A stretch of 64,000 nucleotides of DNA, from NCBI GenBank assembly GCA_002633005.1, contig NMRA01000004.1, positions 114,353 through 178,352 of the forward strand, read 5' to 3'. Every line of letters starts with the position of its first letter. Positions within the stretch are counted from its first letter, which is position 1. Shown here piece after piece: positions 12,111 through 23,400 of the stretch. Source of the stretch: Phoronis australis. Taxonomy: Eukaryota; Phoronida; Phoronidae. The notes beneath the pieces were generated by a model. The model was not told where the DNA came from. It ran no database searches and was given only the letters and a program-made list of their open reading frames with translations. A program made the translations under genes and the position numbers.

Positions 12111-12604
12111 AGCGCTAGCCAGGCCTTTATGCAATGTAGGTCCTGGCACTAATATGGAGGCCCTGGCAAGGATGCCCAATGTATCATTTGGACACCCCCT
12201 ATCAATAAGAACCTTTCAATTTTGGACACACACATTATAATGATTAGGAAGCCTATGAAGACTCACAGAGGTGGCTCTTTTTTCAAAGCAGGAAGAAATA
12301 ATATACAATGTATATACAAAGTATATACAATGTTGCTATGCTCACACTTGGTTGACATTGTAAAAGTCTTGGTCTACACATTTTTTTTGGTAAAAATGCT
12401 CACTACAGAAGGCTGTTTTGTAAACTTAGATGTAAAAACCTTGGTCTGTGCATTTTTTGTAAAAAAATCTGTGTGTTTGGGGGATTACTGGGGGTGGGGG
12501 TTACGCGTCGGAATCATGGATGCCCTGGAATAATGGGAACCCATTTTGGACACCCTATTTTCGAAATCCTGGATAAAGGCCTGGCGCAACGTCTTGCGCT
12601 AGCC
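12111..12604. mobile_element. Candidate TIR element (GCGCTAGCCAGGCCTTTAT ends)
   Basis: The left end AGCGCTAGCCAGGCCTTTAT and the right end ATAAAGGCCTGGCGCAACG...GCGCTAGCC are imperfect inverted repeats; the right copy has an insertion in the arm. The interior repeats 'gccctgg', 'ttttggacaccc' and 'cttggtct' motifs. No coding capacity, so a non-autonomous element is likely. No clear target duplication seen. Confidence 0.5.
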
Positions 12605-13683
12605 TTTGCCTAACTCACTTGACTCAGTTGACATACTTGTGTTTATCGCGCGTGTGGTGAAAAATTTAATGGTTACCAAAAAAGTGGAGTTGGAATTCTT
12701 TGCCAAAGTCACCTTAATTCTCACAACTAAACTTTATCGAAGGTATGTATAGAAGTAGAAAGGACCAATGAAGAACGTTAGCGCTTTTTTAAGAGATAAT
12801 TTTAAGTATGGAATGTATTTTTGACGAGGTGAAAACTCAAAATCGGTGGCCGGATTTGGCCTACCATCCGTTTAAAATACATGGAACGAAATGCGTACAT
12901 AAAGCGATTGGAAGTATTGTAGAACCAAACCGGCCAACCAAGGGAGGGGCTACCTGTTGCCTAGTCTATTGGAGCTTAACACACAGTGGTTCTAAGCTGT
13001 ATTTTGACAACAATCTTCATACAGGCAAGCATGCCATGCAGCTCTCCAGAACTAATACCAAAAACAAGCAAAAATGTATCACGCATGAGCTTTAAAAGTA
13101 ATAAAAAGAACTGTATCTTATTGTAAATGTCACATGATGTATCCATATGGACTTGTCCAGTCACTCTTCAAAGTTCGGAAGTTAAAAACACATAAAGTTG
13201 CAAAAGCGAAACATAAAGCCTATAAACCTACCGCAGCCGGAGCACACTACTTCCAGTCGATGTAGTTTTGGTTCATCTTATCACAAAACATAAAAATAGT
13301 TGCCAAAAGCACGAAGTTCGTGTTTACACAACAATAGCAGCCAACTTGCTCCTTTCACCCCATCACACTGCGACCTCTGACGAGCACCGTCAGTTCTGTG
13401 GCGTCAGTGAATCATAGTCGTAAAGTTACGCTGAGTTTTAGCTATAAGACCATGAATCTATTTGTTCCACGTATCCCTACTAGAAATCTGTGATTTCTTC
13501 AAAACCAAGACGTTTTATTTTATATAATTTAAACGAATTGTCACCGCAATTATTCAATTTTACGTGAGACTGCGAGGAGAAGCGTTTCAAAAACGATATG
13601 TGATTGGTTACATTTGTGGGCGCTTCCTTGTTCACAACCAATCTTGGAATTGATAAGTACAGAATACCAACTAGGTCATTTGA

Positions 13684-13691
13684 TGACGTCA
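13684..13691. promoter_or_regulatory. Consensus CRE palindrome TGACGTCA
   Basis: A full TGACGTCA site, the classic CREB/ATF binding palindrome, lies about 520 bp upstream of the OGDH start codon in the spacer shared with SLC15. Half sites TGACG and CGTCA cluster at 13370-13410. Function is inferred from the motif only. Confidence 0.4.
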
Positions 13692-14173
13692 CCTTATGAT
13701 GCTGAACTCCTGAGTTCTCAGGACTGAGGTTAGTAAAGTTTAAACTTTTTAAAGTGTTTTGTAACAGTTGTGATAAATCTACAACTAAGTTAGTGTTATT
13801 TCGCTATCCGTAGTCGTTGTAATAAAGCTATTCATCTTTGTTTTAGTTCAGAACAAGAGAAATTGAAAGAAGTCGCTGATCAGTGTTCGACTTCACGTCG
13901 ACAACGCAACACAACTACTCCCGGCGAAAGCGACTTAATTTGTGAATGGTGTCAAACACGATGTCAACTTAGTAGTAACGCCAAACAGAGTACAAGATAT
14001 CTTGTGTACTGACGACTCGCTCTTTAACATTGGAAGAAAGCTGTCACTTAGATGCTATTTGTGACTGATAACCTCAGAATCTTGCAGTTGCACAGAACCA
14101 AGTCAAACAAGAATTCTTGTTTAGTTTGACAATAAGGCAGCAGTGTGGCGCCTTTAATCAATCCGACTCTTCT

Positions 14174-14185
14174 TATATATAAAAG
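14174..14185 (+). promoter_or_regulatory. TATA-like run just upstream of OGDH ATG
   Basis: TATATATAAAAG ends 26 nt before the ATG. If used as a TATA box the leader would be almost absent; the alternative is an AT-rich stretch inside a longer 5'UTR. I consider the second at least as likely. Confidence 0.25.
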
Positions 14186-14211
14186 ACATTTTAACATCTT
14201 AAGGACTCAAG

Positions 14212-14412
14212 ATGTATCGTGCTAGGACGTTCATGACCAGTGCTAAGCCACTGGTAAGAAATGCAGCACAAACGAGACCGCTTGCTTTAATATATCAAGC
14301 GAGACAGTATGTGGCACCCGTTGCGGCAGAACCATTCCTTAATGGAAGTTCGTCAACATATGTTGAAGAGATGTACCAGGCCTGGCAAGTCGATCCTGAT
14401 AGTGTGCATAAA
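14212..14412 (+). CDS. OGDH: OGDH exon 1, mitochondrial leader
   Basis: Residues 1-67. Starts [20 protein letters not shown], rich in Arg/Ala/Ser and without acids over the first 30 residues, as expected for a matrix targeting peptide. It then gives [20 protein letters not shown], matching the conserved start of mature OGDH. The ATG has A at -3 and an in-frame TAA 12 nt upstream. Donor GTAAGT at 14413. Confidence 0.95.
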
Positions 14413-17400
14413 GTAAGTACAGGAATCGAGAAGGATGTGACACGACCATTATGTTTCTATTGTTGAAAACATGGTTACAGGCCCGATGTGTGTACAGTGT
14501 TTCCCCTGCGTGTAAAAATCATTCTTCTTTTTGCTCTCCCCCAGGGAAAATACCGCTGGTTTTGGCAACTTTCCTTATAAGCTTTGAAACAAGAAGTGCA
14601 ATAATGCTTGCGATCATGTGTAGAGTGTTTTAAACAAGTGAAAAGGTATAAACTTCCCGGTTTTGCTTCAATTTTCGAAAGATGGATCAATGCTTAACTA
14701 TGTTGTTAAAAATTCTAGAAGATACCTCGATAGTACCGTCTTGTGAAGTGGGCCAGTGTAGCCGGGACAGATGGTGATTATACCATAAGGCCGCAATACG
14801 TCAGAAACTTTTTGGCTAAGCGATTGCTATAAGTTCCTTTTGAGCATAGAGGGACACCTGAGGAGGTCTTTGACATCTTTGATTCCTTCAAAGTTCAAAC
14901 TCAAACAAATGCTTCAGTAGTAAAGGTTTTTTCCCAATATGTTTGTTTCTTCTTTTGTCAATGACGCCATTTTTTAAGTACGAAAGGTCCAACCCTTAAG
15001 TCCAAGTTTCAGGCATTGGGGAATTTTGGTGGATTGCTAGTGAAGTACATTAGTGATTGGCTTAATATGGAAGTCATTGAAGTTGACCTCGACATGGTTT
15101 AAAAAATTTCATGCTGTTACAATCAAAACAGAAATGAATAATTTCTCAGAACCCGTCAGTTCCCATTTGGGTAACTGAACAAGGGACTATTCTTAATGAA
15201 ATGTTGATTATTAGAGGTGAAAGGAATTGCAGATATCAACACCTCCAAAGGTGTCCCTCAAAGCTCAAAATTGCTGTAAATTGTACACTATGCTTGAAAG
15301 GTACTTGTAGCAATGTGAGGCATAATTTACTGAAAAGCTTCCTGTGTGTAGATTACGTATGGGTATTCTACCAACTAATAGGCATCATCAATTCAGGAAA
15401 CAATGTAATTCATGGAATATTAGCGGTTTCAACGAAATATATAAAAAAATTATCGCTTAATAGAATTCAAATATTTCATTAGTAGATAACAAGATTTTAA
15501 TAATTTTAATACACAGCCAAAAACTCCCTAAACTAAGGCTACTTATTTCCCAGAAACTGAGCATATGAAAATGACCTAGATGGTGTTCAGGATGACATTC
15601 TTTGGTATACCAATGAAAGATTCATTCTCAAAAATAAGTACAGTCATAAAATACTTAATGTACTAGCAAGCTACATCAATGCATTACAATGTGTAAAACA
15701 TTTCATGGCATTATAATTTTTTCATAGTGACCATTTTGTGAATCGTTTTTTGTCGTCTGCCTCGGTATCTGCCAAACCGCTTCAAGGATCTTTGACACTT
15801 GGGCACTAATGGCTTAGATTTTCAGACAGGTCCAACTACTTTGGTGCTCTTAGTGGCGTTATCTTCTATAGCTGTATCTCCTAAACCCGTTGTGAGATTT
15901 GTTGGAAATTTGACCAGTGTACGTATTCCCAATCTTGCTGCCTCTGAGCTTACTAATGGGATTTTTTTCATGTTAAACTCTGTATTTTTGGAATTCTTCA
16001 GACATATTTTCATGAAAGTTAGCGAATAATTTCCAGGGAGACAACTGAGACAACACCTTTCAAATTTCGGATGAGTTTAACGTGTTCTATGCCATCTAGT
16101 GGCCATTTCTTGATACTAATAAATTTATAACACTCTTAGAAGTGTACTGTTTGCTAGACAGTTTTGAGCACATTCAAAGCAGCCCACTGCGCTCATTTCC
16201 AAAAAATGCCACACTGCGTTTGACTATGTGGGATTTCAATGAGCTTTTATTTTGAGCAATCACAGCATGCTCCGAAGTTGAAATGATCGCATTTTCAACC
16301 TCTGAAAATTTAGACTGTGTGCAGCGCGTACACGTCATAGCGAACACTAAAATGTTACTTTTTTGGTCTAAAAGAGAAAATCAATTGTGTTCCGTGATAT
16401 TTAAACAGGTTAGATGTAAATCAAACAGGTTGTAACAATCTGTTAATATGGGTCATGGAGAACACTGAATTTATAATTATTATTATGCGCCCACATATTT
16501 ATATGTGGACGCGTTATGCCATCATCTCCGTCCGTCCGGGCGTCATCCATCCAGCGTCCATCCGGCGTCCGCTGCTCTATCTCCAAAACCCTTTGACATA
16601 CGTTCATGAAATTTGGCACATATATATATATATATGTTCCATTCATGAATGGGACAGCATGAGCGAACTTGCAGACGGATCCAACTACCGGTGTGCCTCA
16701 TAGTGGCAATTTTAGTTTTTTACGCTTACCTTTGTACCTTCAAAAGTCCTGAAAGTATTTTCATGAAATTTGGTATGTAGGTACCTATTAGTGAGATTTG
16801 ACGTAGTTTGCGCCACCTAGTGGTCATTTTTACTGTTTGCGTCCCCCTCTCTATCAACCAAACCACTTAAAGGATGATTGTGAAAATTGGCATGTATGAG
16901 CTTACTATGAAGAGGACGGTTGATGATGATTTTTGGACGATTTCGACTACTGTGGCGCCTCCTAGTGGCGTTTTTTTTTGCGCCTATGTATGTATCTCCT
17001 AAACTGTTTGCAGGATCTTTACGAAATTTAGTAAGGATATTAATATGATGCCAACAACGGACGACAACGACTTTTGACAGATCCGACTACCGTTGTGTCC
17101 CCTAGTGGCAATTTTATTTTTTTACATACAAGCTCACTCTATAACAACTTGCACTAGTGCCCAGGTTTGTGACCACATAATGATTAGTGGCACGAGTTGC
17201 CCTAGAACGAGTTACCCTATCTTTATGGGCTGGAGTAAGTTGTCACAAGTGGAGTAAGTAGCATTAGTTAAATAGAGTCCAGTCAGCCCTCAAACCTAGT
17301 GACAGGTTGATCAAGGAGTAACTTATCTAAGGTAAGTATGTGTGGATAGCACTTTGGTTAATGCCTATGCTCGACTTAACACCCAATTCCAATTTATACA

Positions 17401-20400
17401 ACTTAACTCCCAATTCCAATTTATACGACTTAACACCTAATTCCAATGTATACGACTTAACACCCAATTCCAATTTATACGACTTAACACCCAATTCCAA
17501 TTTATACGACTTAACACCCAATTCCAATTTATACGACTTAACACACATGAACACACATGTTGTTGTCACGTGACATTTGTTTTGAACTGCGTCTGCGTGT
17601 ATGAGTAAGTGAGCGCGTGCGTGTCATCAGAGTTCATTTGCCAAGTGTAAACACAATCCAACGAGTTAGATGTGCATTGTATCTAAAAGAAATTAGCTCC
17701 AGCAGTAGGCCTAAAGCAGAACGTGTTTCATTTATCACCTGCCGGTCTCGTGTGCTAAAAACATTCGACATTTGTTTCATTGAGGCCCATATTAGCCGCC
17801 ATGTGGCTGGATGCATTCGTGACTATCTGACTGTTATTTTTCGGTGTAAGGGTGTGTAAGCATTCACTGTCAGTGGTCATTTTATCGATTATTTGGCTTT
17901 AAAAACACCAATTATGATCGTTAATCAAACAATCCCTCTAAAAATAACGCAAATATTTTTTATAGTATTAGAAACTTTCGGAAATTAGTTCCAATATTCA
18001 TTTCTTACCGATGCTATGCTACCCCTTTCATGAATGGATAGTTCCCGACTAATGTCTTTGATGACTGGTACACGTATGCATCACGCTCTTTCTGGCCACG
18101 TGCTTTTAACACTGGCCAAGTTTTTTATTTCTCTTCGATTCATGCCGGGTTTTCACGTGTACAAAGAAAGTTGGATTCCTGTTGAGGGCTTGAAATATCT
18201 ACAATACAATCCTGTTGACAAGTACGCTACGTCTGTTCTGAAAGGCCAGACCATAGTGGGAAACATTCCTAGCAAGATCAGCAAAACTTTTGTGTTCGTT
18301 TTGAGGCATGGCTGAAGTTTGAAGTGTATAGTTACGGCTTAATACAGACATAGCGGTGAGGCTCGTGGTCTGTGCACAATGATTTTTTTCAGGACAGTCG
18401 GATATTATTGATAAATTGAAGACGTTACTGTAGAATTTTAGGACTGTAGGTAAGGCATTTTTGGCATGTACACGTTCATGGGCTGGGCGCTTATAGGGGC
18501 ATGGGCGGTTATTACGGCGAATACAGTAAATGTTTCGGATTGACTATGTATGCTGCAAAGCTGGTGTTGTGCTTTGTTTATAATTGTTTTCAACTGCATC
18601 TCTGGTGTGCATAAGTATGCAAAAAAGACTGTCAAGGGGTACAGATTCATCTGTATATTGCAGAGCATGTTGAAGAGTTGTGTACTAAGGGGAATCTTAT
18701 TGTTAAAGTGATGACAGCATAGGAACTTTGAAATGTATCAATTGCTAATTTGCTGCTGGAAGCTTAGTCAAGTACCCACTCTAATGAGTGCCATTCAACT
18801 CTATTGATTGCACAAAACATAATAGGAATAAGTTTTTACAGCTTCAATGCATTTATAATTCCTGTACAGCTGTGTTATTGAGCTTTCTTTGAAATCAAAT
18901 CCATGTATGCTATATACAGGGATGGAGTTAAGTTTTTACAATAGTAGGTGAATTTGTGCCTTGACAGGTATTTAGTCGCATATCTAGAAAACTATAGATT
19001 TCAACACGATAGGAGTTTATGTTTTCAGAATGTGGAAAGCCTGTATAATTTGATTTTTAACTTTATACCAAAAACCAGACGATCACCGCACAATTAATAA
19101 AAAAGTTCATGTTCAATTCAATGTTTTGTCTTTTCATTAGACATCGTCAGGATCATATTTACAACAATTTAGGACAACAAGTGCCAACATACAGCTCAGG
19201 TAACGTCCATAGAGTGAAGTAAGAGATACATAGATGGATGTTACCTGAGCTGTATGTTGGCACTTGTTGTCCTAAATTGTTGTAAATATGATCCTGATGA
19301 TGTCTAATGAAAAGACAAGTCGTTGAATTGAACATGAACTTTTTTATTTGTGTGGCGATCATCCGGTTTTTGATCTTATTGTAGCCAAAAACTGATTTAA
19401 TTAACTTTATACCAATCTGCTATTAATTGGGTTACATGACCATGTCGTTTTAGCAATATTATAAGCAAAATAAAGGTACATGCATTAGCAAAATTAGGTA
19501 TCACAGACAAGCCCAAATTTTGTTAAGCGTTAGTGTTCCCATCAGCTTCGGAGTTATAGTTCTGCGAAGTTATCACAAGGTGGCGCTAATATGACCTTTT
19601 GTCTTATGGCCTTGCTGTTTTTGCTTGCCGTCAAACTTGGGAAGGACCTCTCCCCAGATGGAAACTAGAACATCGACTTCACAAGGGAGCTAACGGGTGC
19701 CACGTTGGGACGATGACGATGTACTAGAAAATGATATATGAAAAAAATTGACTCTGGCGCAGGTTAACAGCTGATCCAAACAAAGGTGGTATGGCATGGC
19801 GGGAACTCGTTTTTTTATTGTGAAGAATCTAGCAAATTGATGGATAAATTGAAATAGACTGCTTATACTGCCAAAGTAGTAATTATTAATACAAATGTTA
19901 ACAATCAGTTAACAGTCATTGCCCACCGTTGGCAAATGCAGGCAATGACCCCTGCTGATAACTCTGATGGCATCGAAGTTAAGTGTTCCCATAGTAGCGA
20001 AGCATTCACACTTGGCTGTTCAATACACCTCTTCATGTTTAGCTTGTGCTGTTATCTTTGATTCACGACAGAAGTTAATTGTTCCCATTGACCGAAGCTC
20101 CAGAGCCAGTGGGAAAGGATTTGTAAACTGCTTTGCGATTAGATTTAGTAAAGACCAGTTTGCATTTGGAAGATATTTTTGATCAACAAGATAACCCAAA
20201 GTCAGTGGATGGGATTAAAACCCTGTTCTAATTACGGACTCACAAAACACGATCCACGCACCCAAATACACGGGACACGGACTCATATTCACGAGGAAAC
20301 AAGGTTAACAGACCGCCAAACACAGGTCACGGAAAAAATGAAGATGTCAGCTGACCCAGGAAGCCGATGAGTCTGTGACCCGTGTTTGGCGGTCCGTTAA

Positions 20401-23400
20401 CAGTGTTTCCTCGTGAATATGAGTCCGTGTCCCGTGTATTTGGGTGCGTGGATCGTGTTTTGTGAGTCCGTTCCCGTGTTTGTGAGTCAGTGGACGGTGT
20501 TTGCAGGTCCGTGAGTGGTGTTCATGCGTCCGTGCCCGTGTTTATGAGTCCGTTGACCGTGTAGTTTAGGTACCTTGCACTCTAGTCATGTAGTTGTTCA
20601 CTTATGGTGGTCGTACACAAATGCCCAACAGCATTTTGCTTATGAAGAGTTGCAGCATATGCTACTGGTAGTTTGCTCTTGGTAAGTGGGTTATTTGCTG
20701 GCACATTCAGACATTCTATTTGCCTTCTGATAAAAATTCACCTGCCTGTGTGAATGTGGATTTTTTCACAGTATGATTCAATGTTACATGCGTGATCATA
20801 GATATCAAGTGATGCGAGATTTATGATATGCCAGCTGATGTTAACCACGGGGGAGGGGGGGAAGTGCTGCTACACAAAATCGCGGTGACCTTTAACTGGA
20901 AAGCATTTTATTCATATTTTTGTCACGGTAGAGGTATTTTGATTTTGTGTCGTGTCCAATTGACCAATCTAATCACATGACAGCTGAATCCACCGTGACT
21001 TTTCTCAGAGTATTTGCCAATTACAGTGAAGTGCCTTATCTCTTACCTGGCAATTATGGAACATTTATCTTATCCTATCCAAAGTACAGTAAAGTTTCTT
21101 TAATTTAGAACACAGTATGACCAAACAGTGAAAATAATATTATCAAAATTTTTAACAAAAGTAAATACTAAGAGAAAACTGAGCTTAATCATGTGCAAGA
21201 GAGTCGGGTATGTATTTAGCAAAGACTCAGTTCAGAAAATTATGAATTCAGGCAGTTTTTGGAGTTTGTAACTTTTCCATCTCAGTCTGTGCAATGAGTT
21301 GCTGAAGGATCTTTAGCCAAACTTCCATGCTTGTAGAATTTAGTTTCTTTTGGATGTAGCCAAATCAAAATAGCTTTATTCTCCATTTTTTCTGAAACGT
21401 CAAAAGTAACATTACTCTGGTCAGAGGCAACATGTAGTCTTTTTAGTCACGCACTGTCTGATGTCGGAGTGCTTGGATCTACTGAAATATCCATGTTAAG
21501 TGTGTAGCCTGTTCTTACCTCACTTTTTCTGTTGTAATGGATCGATTCTTATCATGGCTTTTATTTTTATTTGTCAAGAAGCCTGAAAACTGACTTCCAT
21601 TAATTACGTCAAGCTCTCACTCCAATGATTTCAATTTTGTTTTCTATCATCTGTCTTTAAAATAAACATCAAGAAAATACTTAAAATTATGAAGATTTTT
21701 GTGTAGTTGTTTCAAAATTAATTATGACAGTATTCTGTCAAAACTTGACCAAACTTGGGTGAACTTCCTGTCAGAATTATTGGGGAATTTTGTCAAATAT
21801 TTGTGACGTCGTAATAAAATGGCATTTGTGTCAAACTTAAGTCAGAATTTAATATGCTTTATTGCGACCAGTCACTAATTGTTTGTGTTGTAAACGGACA
21901 AGTTTGCAATGTCGTGGTTTCAACAAAGTATGTGACGCCATGTCTGCCGAGATTTACCAGAATGGAAACATGTTCTAGTCTAAAAGAAATGGGTATTCCG
22001 TCGCCACTCTGTTAGTTGAAACTTCGAATTTTGATGCTGCCCAGTTTATTTTGAAAACTACTGTACATCAGAACTGCCAAGCCCATAAAATTAAAGACCT
22101 AAAATACTTGACAGGTGGGTATCCACTCTGTCCATACTAAACCTTGAGACACCTGGGAAATAATGTTCTGTATGAAAGTACCCTAACACGAAGCCTGCAG
22201 TTGGTAAATACTTCTGACATGTTGGCAGGTTTGCAACAACACTGGGACTTGCCTTGGAGTAAGTTACCCTATAAAAAGTTAAGTTACCTCCATGAGGTGT
22301 GGTAAGTTGTCACAGGTCTGTCAACTTCCCCCAGCACAAATATTGCCCATACACACTACTACTAAACGTAGCAACGCCGCTGCCTCGTTTTTGGAATAAT
22401 TTGTTCAATGTGGATCTTAGTGTAGTTATTGTTTGTTGTTAACTGTGCACACAGCACTGAATAATGAGGTGGCACAACCATCACTCCCCCATTTTGTTTT
22501 GAAATTCACTTTCATTGAGCAAACACATGACCTACTGCACAGACTTAATTAACACTGAGAAAAGGCCAGGAGATGCAGAAACATCAGCATTCCTCCTTTA
22601 AAGCCCCATAAACTTAACAGAGGCCAACATTTTCACAAACAAAAACATATTAACTGGTTACTGCTAGGAAGTAACAGTGATAGTACTGAAGACAAGTACT
22701 TCCAGAAACGTCACCCTTTTGCTGCAATTAATTCCATAAACTTAGCCCCTTTTGTAGGGATTATGATTCCTGAAACAGTACAAAAAGAGATGCTATGTTA
22801 TCAAAGATAAGTACAAACAACATTTTAAAAGTTAGTAGAGTTAATAATCTCATTCTGTAAATTTTTGCAGTAGGAAAAGACTTTTTATTGAGTTTCGAAC
22901 TCTCAAGATGAACCCTTTTTGAACAATTAAGTCCAAAAACTCGTAGGAAATTTTTTTCAAAAAGGCACCTGTTCACAAAGCAAGTGATCATGAAAAGATC
23001 ACCTAGATAAAAGGCTTGTCCCATTTAGCTCTTCTGTGGAAGACACTTAACCAAAATGCTCTCTTTTCTCTGTAGTCATGGGATGCCTTCTTTCGTAATG
23101 CCACTCTGGGTGCCGCGCCAGGCCATGCGTACACATCTCCACCGTCTTTGTCACAGTCATCTCTGCCGGTGTCTGCACCAACGCCATCTGCAGCTTACGA
23201 CACCAGATCAGTTGAGGATCATCTCTCTGTCACCAACATCATCAGGTCTTATCAGGTATGTAGCAAAATCCTTACAACTTAGTCTTTATGGGTTCCTTCC
23301 ATTTGCTTGTTTAAAACAATATTGTTGGAAGACTTTCAGTGTTCAGCGATAATGTTGGTCATTATTGATTACTTGACTGTTTTTTCAGATTAAAAATCTG

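Larger units (their letters stand above)
8714..14211. other. Head-to-head spacer between SLC15 and OGDH
   Basis: No coding exon recognised. Open frames at 10953-11297, 11511-11948 and 12222-12533 show no family resemblance. Contents: an inverted-repeat element near 10190-10480, a terminal-inverted-repeat element 12111-12604, and the OGDH upstream region from about 13200. Non-coding first exons of both genes are expected here but are not proven. A possible OGDH leader intron has donor GTTAGT at 13729 and a TTTTAG acceptor ending at 13846. Confidence 0.5.
14413..23075 (+). other. OGDH intron 1 (8.7 kb), repeat-rich
   Basis: No coding exon recognised. It holds two blocks of a ~150 bp unit repeat (15720-16130 and 16486-17130), a 27 bp minisatellite (17372-17544), a GGGCGGTTATTACG motif piece (about 18425-18535), a foldback insertion (19071-19400), and a minisatellite hairpin (20234-20563). 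The parts 14420-15700, 17560-18400 and 20600-23070 show nothing beyond single-copy-looking AT-rich sequence. Confidence 0.6.
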
